Position numbers and translations under genes: made by a program. A DNA stretch of 64,000 nt, from NCBI RefSeq assembly GCF_017873395.1, contig NZ_JAGGKC010000005.1:80123-144122 (forward strand), given 5' to 3'. Below, piece by piece: positions 34,293 through 42,750 of the stretch. How positions within the stretch are numbered: the stretch's first letter is position 1; each line of letters starts with the position of its first letter. The DNA comes from Youngiibacter multivorans. GTDB taxonomy: Bacteria > Bacillota > Clostridia > Clostridiales > Clostridiaceae. The notes under the pieces are model-generated. The model was not told the DNA's origin, did no database searches, and saw only the letters and a list, made by a program, of their open reading frames with translations.

Positions 34293-34853
34293 TTATGGTA
34301 CGTAGGTGCCTTTGGTAGTCCCCTGCCTCGAAATGCCCCACAGGCCTTTACCGGCATCGCGTGCAGTTCTCGCCAGATCCATTATCCTTTCAGCATATCT
34401 TGTGTCAGGCGGAAACTCGTAGGGCTGGGCATGTCCTTCCGCTGCAAGAAGTGCGTTGAACAGATGCTCATCTATCGCTTCATCATTAACCTTGTCAGGA
34501 AGCTCAAGCCATACATACCTCAGAAGCCTTCCATATGCATCTGTTTCAGAAGTATCCTTCTCGAGGTACACTTTTCTGCCTTCAAGCATCATTTTTGTAT
34601 AGGCCTTGGCTTCAGCTCCATACAGCTCAATTTCCCCTGATGTCTCAGGAGTGTTGACCCCTATAAGCCTTACTGCAGTTCCATCAGAAAGCCTTATCGT
34701 ATCACCGTCAGAGACTGATGTGACATATGCCTCCCTGAATCCTGAAGGTATGGAATCACTGTAGCTCTGAGTCCTTAGAAAATCGAGGGCCGCAGGTATC
34801 AGAATAGCAGCAGCAAGGATAATGTAGAGGATATTCCATATTTTTCTTCGCAT
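34293..34853 (-). CDS. membrane-anchored or secreted thermonuclease (SNase) family protein
   Basis: A 186-residue micrococcal-nuclease-type protein. The first 25 residues (KIWNILYIILAAAILIPAAL) form a signal or anchor, so it acts outside the cell. The active site is complete: VSDGDTIRL with calcium-binding Asp, VRLIGVNTPE with catalytic Arg, GAEAKAYTK with the general-base Glu and AYGRLLRYVWL with the second Arg. I use the ATG with GAAAGGA five bases upstream; the longer frame would overlap the upstream gene. It is 22 bases after the ligase-like gene. Confidence 0.9.
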   Translation of the reverse strand: MRRKIWNILYIILAAAILIPAALDFLRTQSYSDSIPSGFREAYVTSVSDGDTIRLSDGTAVRLIGVNTPETSGEIELYGAEAKAYTKMMLEGRKVYLEKDTSETDAYGRLLRYVWLELPDKVNDEAIDEHLFNALLAAEGHAQPYEFPPDTRYAERIMDLARTARDAGKGLWGISRQGTTKGTYVP

Positions 34854-34875
34854 GTCGATCCTTTCAAATGCCCTC

Positions 34876-36105
34876 CTAGAAGTGCAGCATCCCCTTGTTT
34901 CTGGCGTCGCCGTGCATGACGCCCGCAAGGATTGCGATTGTGCATATTATCTTAGGCGTAAGGGAATAGTTGTCTATGAGATTAAGGAAAACAAAAACTA
35001 TCATGGAAACGGCAAACCCTGAATAGAAGGATAATCCGTCCTTCCACACCTTGTCCGAGCCAAGATACCTGACTAGGCTAATGTACATGGCAACAAGCAT
35101 AAGCATAAGCAGGACCATCCCCGGTATGCCGAGCTCAGCCTGAATGTTGAAGAGCGCATTATGCGCATGATAGACCACGTTGTTGTCATAGGGGTTGTTC
35201 AGCTCCGGAAATCGTGCCACATAGCCTGGATACTCGTGGAAAAAGCTGTTGAGGCCTATTCCAAGTATCGGGTGCTCCTTCGCCATATATAGGGCAGCCT
35301 TCCATATCCTTAGCCTCGAATAGTTCTGTTCATAGCTGAAGATGTCGAGTATCCTGTTCCTTGAATACGGTACGACCATCAGCATGAATGAAGCCGGTAT
35401 GAGAACTGCCAGGAACTTCCTTGAGCTGTAGAAGGCAAGGGTCAGTATCCCAAGGAATACACCAAGCATTCCAGCCCTTGAGCCTGTCAGGAAAATCGAA
35501 CCGGTTATGAGGCATGAAACGAATGCGTACCATACTGCAAGCTTTACATCCCTCTTTCTGGTCCTTACAGCCATTACCACCATGGGAAAAAGGGCTATAA
35601 GCATATAGCAGGCCAGAATGTTCCCATGCTCGATGAAGGATGTATGTTCAGTCCTCACGAATGGCTTCGGACTGAAGAATGCAAAATAGACGAGCTGAAG
35701 TGCATGGTAAGCTGAAACTACAACCACAGAGGATATGTATGTCCTCAGCACCATCTTGGTATGGAACGGCCTGTTAAGCTCGAACTTCAAAATAAAGAAG
35801 GCAGCGAATGCACTGGCATATATGGCAGCTCCTGCCAGGGACATGGCCTTGTCACCAGAGTAGACCACAGATACCAGCGACCATATTGAAAGGAGCATTA
35901 ACGCCAGTGAGAACCTTGACTTCCTGATCTCAGCCAGGGACCTTCTCATTCTTGCGTATGCATCAGGGTTTTTCTTTGTATAAAGGAGATAGAATATTAT
36001 TACCGGCACAAAAAGAGCCGGCGTGATATACATCGGAACCAGCGGGACAAGGAATATTGCTGCAAGCATAAGCCTGAATAGATGGTTTCTGTTGAAAAAG
36101 CCCAT
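34876..36105 (-). CDS. O-antigen ligase/polymerase-like membrane protein
   Basis: A 409-residue protein with about 11-12 hydrophobic helices and one larger external loop. The Wzy_C/WaaL pattern is seen in GSRAGMLGVFLGILTLAF and in the loop around ILGIGLNSFFHEYPGY and NVVYHAHNALFNIQAELG, where His and the preceding residues are typical of ligase sites. GGAGG precedes the ATG reading MGFFNRN. No other polysaccharide genes are nearby, so the acceptor (teichoic acid, S-layer glycan, capsule) is unknown. Confidence 0.82.
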   Translation of the reverse strand: MGFFNRNHLFRLMLAAIFLVPLVPMYITPALFVPVIIFYLLYTKKNPDAYARMRRSLAEIRKSRFSLALMLLSIWSLVSVVYSGDKAMSLAGAAIYASAFAAFFILKFELNRPFHTKMVLRTYISSVVVVSAYHALQLVYFAFFSPKPFVRTEHTSFIEHGNILACYMLIALFPMVVMAVRTRKRDVKLAVWYAFVSCLITGSIFLTGSRAGMLGVFLGILTLAFYSSRKFLAVLIPASFMLMVVPYSRNRILDIFSYEQNYSRLRIWKAALYMAKEHPILGIGLNSFFHEYPGYVARFPELNNPYDNNVVYHAHNALFNIQAELGIPGMVLLMLMLVAMYISLVRYLGSDKVWKDGLSFYSGFAVSMIVFVFLNLIDNYSLTPKIICTIAILAGVMHGDARNKGMLHF

Positions 36106-36163
36106 ACAGTCCTCCAAAATCGAATCTACATTAGACTATACCCCAAAAAAAGGCAAAAGAAAA

Positions 36164-36180
36164 GAGACCTCTAAGGTCTC
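36164..36180 (-). terminator. intrinsic terminator of the ferredoxin gene
   Basis: GAGACCT, loop, AGGTCTC; on the minus strand it is followed by TTTTCTTTTG. It lies 11 bases after the ferredoxin stop. Confidence 0.8.
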
Positions 36181-36190
36181 CTTGCCTGTC

Positions 36191-36379
36191 TTACTCGACT
36201 GTTATTGCTGATGTCGGGCAGCTGTCAGCAGCTTCCTTCGCAGCGTCAACGTCTGCTCCGTCAACCTCGTCTGCAACAGCAAAAGCCTTTCCATCGTCGT
36301 TCATATCGAACACTGAAGGAGCAACGCTTGCACAAACTCCACAGCCGATACAGAGATCCTGATCTACAAATGCTTTCAT
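36191..36379 (-). CDS. [4Fe-4S] mono-cluster ferredoxin
   Basis: A 62-residue electron carrier. The cluster ligands are CIGCGVC (three Cys) and the distant Cys in ADSCPTSAI, the pattern of Clostridium/Thermotoga-type one-cluster ferredoxins; the second half lacks a second CxxCxxC. Strong acidity (DMNDDGK, DEVDGADVDAAKEAAD) is typical. The ATG reading MKAFVDQ is preferred, nine bases after GGGGG; the one two codons earlier is too close. It is monocistronic with its own terminator. Confidence 0.92.
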   Translation of the reverse strand: MKAFVDQDLCIGCGVCASVAPSVFDMNDDGKAFAVADEVDGADVDAAKEAADSCPTSAITVE

Positions 36380-36463
36380 TCTCATAATCCCCCTTTCACG
36401 TGATACTTATATTATAAAGAAATTTGCAATGACAATTGTGAACAAATTGTGAACATTGTTATT

Positions 36464-37411
36464 TCATTGACTTATCGATATGCCTCCGGATACAGACTTC
36501 ACCTTATATAGTGGAGCTGTACCGTTGATTTCCTTTGAAGATCCTGTGCTCTCAACCAGGCTCCCGTTTCTTGACACCCTGATCTTGCTGGATACCGAGC
36601 TCAGGTCATATGAGAACTGTCCTTCAGGAAGCTCCAGGGTGATGCTGCCGGATACAGTCACAATTTCTCCGCCATTTACTTCAGCAGAATCAATTACAAT
36701 CTCTCCTGAAACCGTATCTACTGCAAACCTGCCTTCAATCCCAATAAGCTCAACCCTTCCTGAAGTCGTCGATATATCTGATCCGTCTCTTCCGAAAGTG
36801 CCGTCAGCTGCAATGCTTCCTGAGACGCTTCCGGCATCAAGTTTTCCTGCCTCGATTCCTGTAAGTTCAATACCCCCGGAAACTGTCCTCACCTTAAGCG
36901 ACCCTGCTTCAATTCCATCCATGTCAACTTCCCCTGATACGGATGCAACTGACATTGCTTCAAGAGCCGTGTGAGGTATGCTGATCACTATCTTCGCTTC
37001 GTTCTGCCCGAGAAGGCCGGAGAGGCTTGAATCCTTAAGTACTTCCACCGTAACCTTTCCATCCCTGGAATATGCGGTCTCAAGTGTTCCCCTGTAGCCA
37101 CTGGACACTCTTCCTGTAATGTCTACCACAACCTCATCGCCGTCATGGCTGATGACCGTTACGTCACCGATTGTTGTATCCACTGAAATCTCTTTGGCAT
37201 CATCAACCGAAAATGTATATGTCCTTGAAAATTCCTGGGTAAGCGTATTATCCCCGATTATAGGAAGGTTCCCTGATTCAAGGAATTTCGCAATCTGACT
37301 TCCGAACTCATTTATGCTGAATCCTGACTCGTAAAATATCCATGCTCCTATGCCGAACGATACTGAAGCCACTACAAGGCAGACCAGAATTATCTTCTTG
37401 AAAGTATCCAT
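36464..37411 (-). CDS. DUF4097-type membrane-anchored beta-repeat protein
   Basis: About 315 residues. One N-terminal membrane segment (KIILVCLVVASVSFGIGAWIF) is followed by an exported domain of repeating short beta strands of the type VDTVSGEIVID, VRTVSGGIELTG, DAGSVSGSIAAD, ISTTSGRVELIG, which is the DUF4097 (LiaG-like) signature. Homologues occur with membrane-stress genes. AGGAGG lies eight bases before the chosen ATG. It follows the small membrane protein gene by 12 bases. Confidence 0.8.
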   Translation of the reverse strand: MDTFKKIILVCLVVASVSFGIGAWIFYESGFSINEFGSQIAKFLESGNLPIIGDNTLTQEFSRTYTFSVDDAKEISVDTTIGDVTVISHDGDEVVVDITGRVSSGYRGTLETAYSRDGKVTVEVLKDSSLSGLLGQNEAKIVISIPHTALEAMSVASVSGEVDMDGIEAGSLKVRTVSGGIELTGIEAGKLDAGSVSGSIAADGTFGRDGSDISTTSGRVELIGIEGRFAVDTVSGEIVIDSAEVNGGEIVTVSGSITLELPEGQFSYDLSSVSSKIRVSRNGSLVESTGSSKEINGTAPLYKVKSVSGGISISQ

Positions 37412-37423
37412 TGCCATTTCCTC

Positions 37424-37780
37424 CTAAAATCTTCTGAAAATGTTCTTTATGATACCTATTATCCCCATGACAATTGACTTTATGATCCTTATTACAAGCG
37501 TGAAGCTCAGTACGAAAAGGGCCAATACCCCTATCCCCATGAAGAAGAGAGCAGCAGCGGGCAATCCCAGAAGAATCGTACCCGGCAGAAGAAGGATAAG
37601 GAGAGGAGAGGCGATAAGGGCCAGGGCCGCAACAAGAAGCCCGAAGGACACTGAAAGGAGCGCAATGATCAAGGACCCGATGACGCCAAAAATGGCTGGC
37701 CCCACTACCATCAGCACAAATGCGATGATCAGTCCCTTTATGAATCTGTCTTTGTCTCTTTTGTTCCTGTCATCATACAT
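37424..37780 (-). CDS. small hydrophobic membrane protein (unknown function)
   Basis: About 118 residues: a charged start (MYDDRNKRDKDRF), then three to four hydrophobic segments with repeated Gly/Ala/Leu (GVIGSLIIALLSVSFGLLVAALALI in part), ending in basic residues (IKNIFRRF). GGAGGG is eight bases before the ATG. Its place before a DUF4097 gene recalls DUF1700-DUF4097 pairs, but the similarity is positional; no PadR-type regulator is present. Confidence 0.7.
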   Translation of the reverse strand: MYDDRNKRDKDRFIKGLIIAFVLMVVGPAIFGVIGSLIIALLSVSFGLLVAALALIASPLLILLLPGTILLGLPAAALFFMGIGVLALFVLSFTLVIRIIKSIVMGIIGIIKNIFRRF

Positions 37781-37857
37781 AGCTCTGCCCTCCATACAAT
37801 GACTATACCGCCCTTCGATTAAAGCTTAATTAAAATGCAAACGAGCTTTTATCAGGA

Positions 37858-37863
37858 TATAAT
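37858..37863 (+). promoter_or_regulatory. candidate -10 element of the 1604-residue protein operon
   Basis: TATAAT 44 bases before the chosen ATG. A good -35 is not seen. If real it makes the upstream in-frame ATG at 37835 untranscribed. Confidence 0.4.
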
Positions 37864-37906
37864 AAAGGGGAACAGAGAATATCGTGTGCTTTGGGGGGCA
37901 ATCTCT

Positions 37907-40900
37907 ATGGGAAAATCTCAGAACAGGGAATTCCAGGATAACATCAGGAAAAGGCTTTCTTCGCCTGCATTTTTAAAGCGGCTCGGGCCGGGCAGGGATG
38001 CAGCCTTGTTCCTTTCGTCGGACAAGACCTTCATCAAGGACCTGCACAGCCTGTCAAGCCTTCTCGACTTTTCAGGCGGTACGCTACTTGGCATGGTGAA
38101 AGGACATCTGTCACAAATCATGGATGTTCCAGACATGGACCTGAAGGACGTATACGAATATCTGATTAAAAAGGCTTTCAAGGATTCAAGGGACAGAGAA
38201 TTCAGCCAGACTGAATCAGACTTCGCTTCCATCTACGCTGCGGCATACAGGGAACTTAACAGGCTGGAATCCCACAGCGGTTCCGGGGAGTTCCACGTCG
38301 TGCACAGCTTCGCATTCCTCACAAAAGAGGAGTTTGAAGCCCTTGAGGAGGATGAGTACGGCAAATTCATGAAAGCCATGGATGAAGACCACATCCTTGA
38401 GATCATGAAGCTTTCAAGGGAGCTATTTGGATTCAACACACTTGACCATGTGGCAGGAGTGCACCATGTCGGCATGAGGATAGCAAGGCAGCTCAAGGCC
38501 CTTGGGCTTACAATAGACCTGGGCAGGGTATCAGGAGCACTTGCAGGACACGATATCGGGAAGTACGGCGTGAAGCAGGGAGAGATGGGCAGAGTCCCCT
38601 ATCTCCACTACTACTATTCAGACATTTGGTTCAAGAAGCATGGGATAAACTACATAAGGAACATAGCGGTCAACCATTCGACCTGGGACCTGGAGCTGGA
38701 GAACCTGTCACTGGAGGCCCTCATACTCATATACTCCGACTTCAGGGTAAAGAACAGGAAAGTCAACGGAAAAGACACCATGTACATATACGGCCTTGAT
38801 GACTCATTTGCGGTGATCCTTGACAAGCTGGACAACGTAGATGATGCCAAAAGGAGAAGATACGAAAAGGTATATGCCAAGCTCAAGGACTTCGAGGAGT
38901 ATCTGAAGACGCTGGGTGTTGTTACCGACGCCTATGCGGCACCTGAACCTGTCCCTGAAACCCTCAAGAACGCAAGCCTGTGCTTCGGCAAAGAAATCGT
39001 GGACAGGCTCAAATACCATGCAATCGACCATAACATCAGGGTCATGTGGCAGCTGAGGAACGAGTTCTCCATGGAGTCAATGCTGGAAGAGGCCAGAAGC
39101 CTTAGGGACTGGAAGGATCTGAGGGAGTACATAAGGATCCTCGAGGAATATTCAACATACCTGACCCAGAACCAGAAGCTGCAGGTCATCAGCTTCCTGA
39201 AGGAAAACCTTGTCCATCCTGAAGACGACATCAGGCATCATTCAAGCGAGATAATCGGAAGGCTCATCGGAACCTTCGACGAGGACTACAGGAAGGAGCT
39301 GCCCCTTGAGGAAACTCAGCCATCCTCAATGGTTAAGGGGAAGGACCTTCTTGATTCAACGCTGAAGAGCCTGCTGTACCCCGACCACAACACAATAGAG
39401 AGCCACAGGTTCTTTCTCGGATACTCACTTGGCGGCATTATGCAGTCGCTCTTCAAAGCCCTTCCTGAATCAAGGGTATGCGAGTATTCAGAGGTTGTCA
39501 TGCGAAGCTATACTGCTTCCTCACTCAAGAACGAGGACACATCCCTGTTCCTTGCAGGATCCCTCAGGCACATACCATGTGATGCGGCAGTCATGGAGAA
39601 ATACCTTACAGACATGCTGTCGGGAACCTACATACAAAGGCTTGCAGCACTTGAGGTGCTGACCTCACAGGACATGACTGGCGCATTTTCAGACAGCTTC
39701 ATCGGAACGCTCAGGAAAAAGATCCATAAGATCAGGCCTGAAACCGAGACAGCGGAGGTATACCTTCTCTTCAGGCTTTCTGCAAGGCTTGGCGACCCCT
39801 CGAAAAGGAAGGCTCTTTCAGATGAGCTTGAAAAAAGGAGGTCTGAGATATCCGCAATCTATCTCGCCAACCTCAAGAGTGCCACCCACTGGATAGTGAA
39901 GAGGGTCTCAATAAGGCTGCTTCTCTACTATACCCTTACAGGTGACGGCACCATGGCGCTTAACAATGCCATACACCTCTGTAACCTGCTCAAGGTATCT
40001 GCCATCGAGTCGGTCAGGAGGACTGCAGGAAACACGCTCCTGGCGCTTATGGGAAGGCTCAGTCCCAACGAAAGGAACGAGGTTTCGGTTGAACTCCTGA
40101 GGGCACTTGAAATTGAAGGCCACAGGTTCACCGAATACATACCGAAGCCACTGGGAAAGTCTCTCCTTTTTCTTCCAGCCAAGGAATTCGATGAAATCAT
40201 CGACGACCTCCTCCAGAAGGTAAAGACCTCGACTTCCTCCGTCAGGAGCCTCATACTCAAGACTTTGGGAACGAGCCTCGAGTCCTTCATTGAGTTCGGT
40301 TTCAGGGACCTTAAGCTTTCCGAGGAAGAGAAGACAGAAAGAATAAAGAATATGGTCAGGGTCCTGCTTTACGGTCTGTCCGACTACGACCCGCTGACAA
40401 TCAGGTCCTCATTCACAACCATAGGTAAGGTGCTTTTTGCTTCTGGTATGGTTTCAGACGAGCACAAGAGGCAGCTGTTCGACATGATCGGAAAGAAGCT
40501 TCTGACTCTCCTTTCCCATGATGACAGGAACCTTCTGTTCCTTGCCCAAAGTGCAGGACTTAACCATATATACAGGTTTATGTCAGGATACATACATGAC
40601 CACGGTGACTTGAAGCTGACCGAAGCAAAGAGATATGCGTTCTTCCCCGGAACCTTCGACCCGTTCACAATATCTCACAGGAACATAGCCATACTGATAA
40701 GGGACCTGGGATACGAGGTATATCTTGCGATTGATGAATTCTCGTGGTCCAAGAAGACCCTTCCCAACAAGGTGAGGCGAAGCATACTTAACATGAGCAC
40801 AGCAGGAGAGCTTGGCCTTTACCTCTATCCTGAGGACATGCCCATGAACCTGTCCAGCTCAGAGGACATAAGGATGCTTAAAGACTCCTTCAACGGCGAG

Positions 40901-42721
40901 GTAAGCATGGTCTGCGGAAGCGATGTGGTCGAAAATGCCTCAAGCTACAAGAAACCACCTACTGAAGATTCGATACATTCCCTGAGGCACCTGGTCTTTG
41001 AGAGGAGCAGAGGACGCAGCAGCAAGAGAAGGATAAGGAGCATCTTAAGCGATGTCATGTTCCTTGACCTTCCGAAGGACCTGAAGGAAATCAGCTCCAC
41101 CCAGATAAGGGTCAACATAGATGAAAACAGGGATATTTCCTCGCTCATAGACCCTCTTGCACAAAAATACATATATACCAACGGCTTCTACCAGAAGACA
41201 CCAGTGGAGAAGACGCTGCTTCAGATGTCCTTCCTTGAGAAGAAAATTGCTCCTGCATATAACGAAGAGCTGGATTCGGAAATCAGGACCCTCTTCGGAG
41301 ATGACAGCGAGACCATCAGTAGCCTTGTAAAAAGCAACTACAGGAGGCCCTCAGGCAGAGTCCTTGTCCTGAAGGATATGAACACTGGGAGGCCTGTGGG
41401 TATGTCGATGTTCCACTGGGCGAGGAGCGAAAACATACTGATGGAGGTTGGCGAACCCGGGCTTGCTAACCTTGTCAGGGAAAAGAACCAGGGAAGGATA
41501 ATGATCCTTGACGGCTTCTTCACGGACCCTCCTGACAGGCTTAGGAACTACAAGCAGATTCTGCTTACAGAAACTCTGTCCTTCGCAACCTCCAGGGATT
41601 ATGAATATGCCCTATACCTTCCAAAGCACGATCTCCTGAACGACCTGGGATTCCATTCGATCATGGAGCACTGCAACTTCAGAAGGCTTTCAGACGAGCA
41701 TCCCCTGCTGTATGTGGACATGAGGACTCCACTGGTCCTTAACCTCGACATAGACAACATACTTAAGGATCCCTTCAGGACCAACCAGAAGCTTGCTGCT
41801 GCGATCTCCACCGCGAGGGGACGGCTTCAAAAGGCTATCTGCGGACTTTTCCCGGGTACCCTTCTGATACCCTATGAGCCGCTTATGCTGCATCAGGGTA
41901 TGATCCAGAAGATATGCAAAGAAAATGGCGTCTCGATGAAGGTGACTGAACCAAGGACCCTCGGCGACCTAATGTGCGTCCCCTACGGCGACATACTGGA
42001 CAGGGAGCTCATACCGAACACTGTCACAAAGTCACTTCACACTGAGAAATACTTCAATTCAGACATGAAGGACTTCACCATCAAGGAGGTTCCCTTCTAC
42101 CTGTCCCTTGAGGACCAGGTAAGGACACTGGCCTCGTTCAAAAGGCCTGTCATACTGGTCGATACGCTTCTTCACAAGGGCTACAGGATGAAGGCACTGA
42201 ATCCCCTGCTCAAGAAGGAAGGAATCGAGGTCAGGAAGATAATCACCGGAATCCTCTCGGCGAGAGGACTGGACCTCATGGCTCACAAGGGCTATGCAGT
42301 GGACTCGGTTTACTACATCCCAAGGCTCAAGGTCTGGTTCAACGAAATCGACCTGTACCCGTTCATCGGCGGAAATGCCCTCTGGAGAGGCTCATTCCCG
42401 GAGAGGAACCTGATACCTTCAGTAAACCTGATATTGCCTTACACCTCCCCGAACTTCATACTTGAAGCCGGTAACGAGGCTCTCTTCGAGCTTTCCAGGG
42501 TCTCCATCGAGAGCTCCCTTGAAATACTGAAGGTGCTTGAGGAGGAATTCCATAAATACTATGAAAGGAAGCTTACGCTATCCTCCCTTGGCCATGTATT
42601 TACAATGCCCAGGGTACCAGACAAGGGCAAGGACATTGCCTACGACCTGTCAAGAAGCCCTTCGAGCTATCTGGAGTCAGACCTGGAACAGCTCATGAGG
42701 TACGACAGGCTCATAAGGTAG
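37907..42721 (+). CDS. 1604-residue multidomain protein: HD, helical repeats, NadD-like, GNAT-like, PRTase-like
   Basis: No single named family. From the chosen ATG (GGGGGG eight bases upstream): about 180-300 is an HD domain (HH in VAGVHHVGMRIA, GHDIGKYGV, NHSTWDL, YSDFRV). About 370-900 is a long run of charged helical repeats resembling HEAT/ARM. About 905-1080 is a nucleotidyltransferase of the NadD/CTP-transferase type (FFPGTFDPFTISHRN, and EISSTQIRVNI near 1060, like the NadD ISSTxIR). About 1140-1250 resembles a GNAT acetyltransferase. About 1290-1500 has a phosphoribosyltransferase-like VILVDTLLHKGYRMK and RKIITGILSARG. No signal or membrane segments. It leads an operon with the LDH-like, PHP and VOC genes. 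The last two domain calls are tentative. Confidence 0.8.
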   Translation: MGKSQNREFQDNIRKRLSSPAFLKRLGPGRDAALFLSSDKTFIKDLHSLSSLLDFSGGTLLGMVKGHLSQIMDVPDMDLKDVYEYLIKKAFKDSRDREFSQTESDFASIYAAAYRELNRLESHSGSGEFHVVHSFAFLTKEEFEALEEDEYGKFMKAMDEDHILEIMKLSRELFGFNTLDHVAGVHHVGMRIARQLKALGLTIDLGRVSGALAGHDIGKYGVKQGEMGRVPYLHYYYSDIWFKKHGINYIRNIAVNHSTWDLELENLSLEALILIYSDFRVKNRKVNGKDTMYIYGLDDSFAVILDKLDNVDDAKRRRYEKVYAKLKDFEEYLKTLGVVTDAYAAPEPVPETLKNASLCFGKEIVDRLKYHAIDHNIRVMWQLRNEFSMESMLEEARSLRDWKDLREYIRILEEYSTYLTQNQKLQVISFLKENLVHPEDDIRHHSSEIIGRLIGTFDEDYRKELPLEETQPSSMVKGKDLLDSTLKSLLYPDHNTIESHRFFLGYSLGGIMQSLFKALPESRVCEYSEVVMRSYTASSLKNEDTSLFLAGSLRHIPCDAAVMEKYLTDMLSGTYIQRLAALEVLTSQDMTGAFSDSFIGTLRKKIHKIRPETETAEVYLLFRLSARLGDPSKRKALSDELEKRRSEISAIYLANLKSATHWIVKRVSIRLLLYYTLTGDGTMALNNAIHLCNLLKVSAIESVRRTAGNTLLALMGRLSPNERNEVSVELLRALEIEGHRFTEYIPKPLGKSLLFLPAKEFDEIIDDLLQKVKTSTSSVRSLILKTLGTSLESFIEFGFRDLKLSEEEKTERIKNMVRVLLYGLSDYDPLTIRSSFTTIGKVLFASGMVSDEHKRQLFDMIGKKLLTLLSHDDRNLLFLAQSAGLNHIYRFMSGYIHDHGDLKLTEAKRYAFFPGTFDPFTISHRNIAILIRDLGYEVYLAIDEFSWSKKTLPNKVRRSILNMSTAGELGLYLYPEDMPMNLSSSEDIRMLKDSFNGEVSMVCGSDVVENASSYKKPPTEDSIHSLRHLVFERSRGRSSKRRIRSILSDVMFLDLPKDLKEISSTQIRVNIDENRDISSLIDPLAQKYIYTNGFYQKTPVEKTLLQMSFLEKKIAPAYNEELDSEIRTLFGDDSETISSLVKSNYRRPSGRVLVLKDMNTGRPVGMSMFHWARSENILMEVGEPGLANLVREKNQGRIMILDGFFTDPPDRLRNYKQILLTETLSFATSRDYEYALYLPKHDLLNDLGFHSIMEHCNFRRLSDEHPLLYVDMRTPLVLNLDIDNILKDPFRTNQKLAAAISTARGRLQKAICGLFPGTLLIPYEPLMLHQGMIQKICKENGVSMKVTEPRTLGDLMCVPYGDILDRELIPNTVTKSLHTEKYFNSDMKDFTIKEVPFYLSLEDQVRTLASFKRPVILVDTLLHKGYRMKALNPLLKKEGIEVRKIITGILSARGLDLMAHKGYAVDSVYYIPRLKVWFNEIDLYPFIGGNALWRGSFPERNLIPSVNLILPYTSPNFILEAGNEALFELSRVSIESSLEILKVLEEEFHKYYERKLTLSSLGHVFTMPRVPDKGKDIAYDLSRSPSSYLESDLEQLMRYDRLIR

Positions 42722-42750
42722 CGAAATATTAAGGCCTGAAAGGAGATAAT

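Noticed and set aside
36399..36420. PerR-box-like AT palindrome before the ferredoxin gene
   Set aside because: Only a half-site (TTATATTATAA) is present; better read as part of its -10 region.
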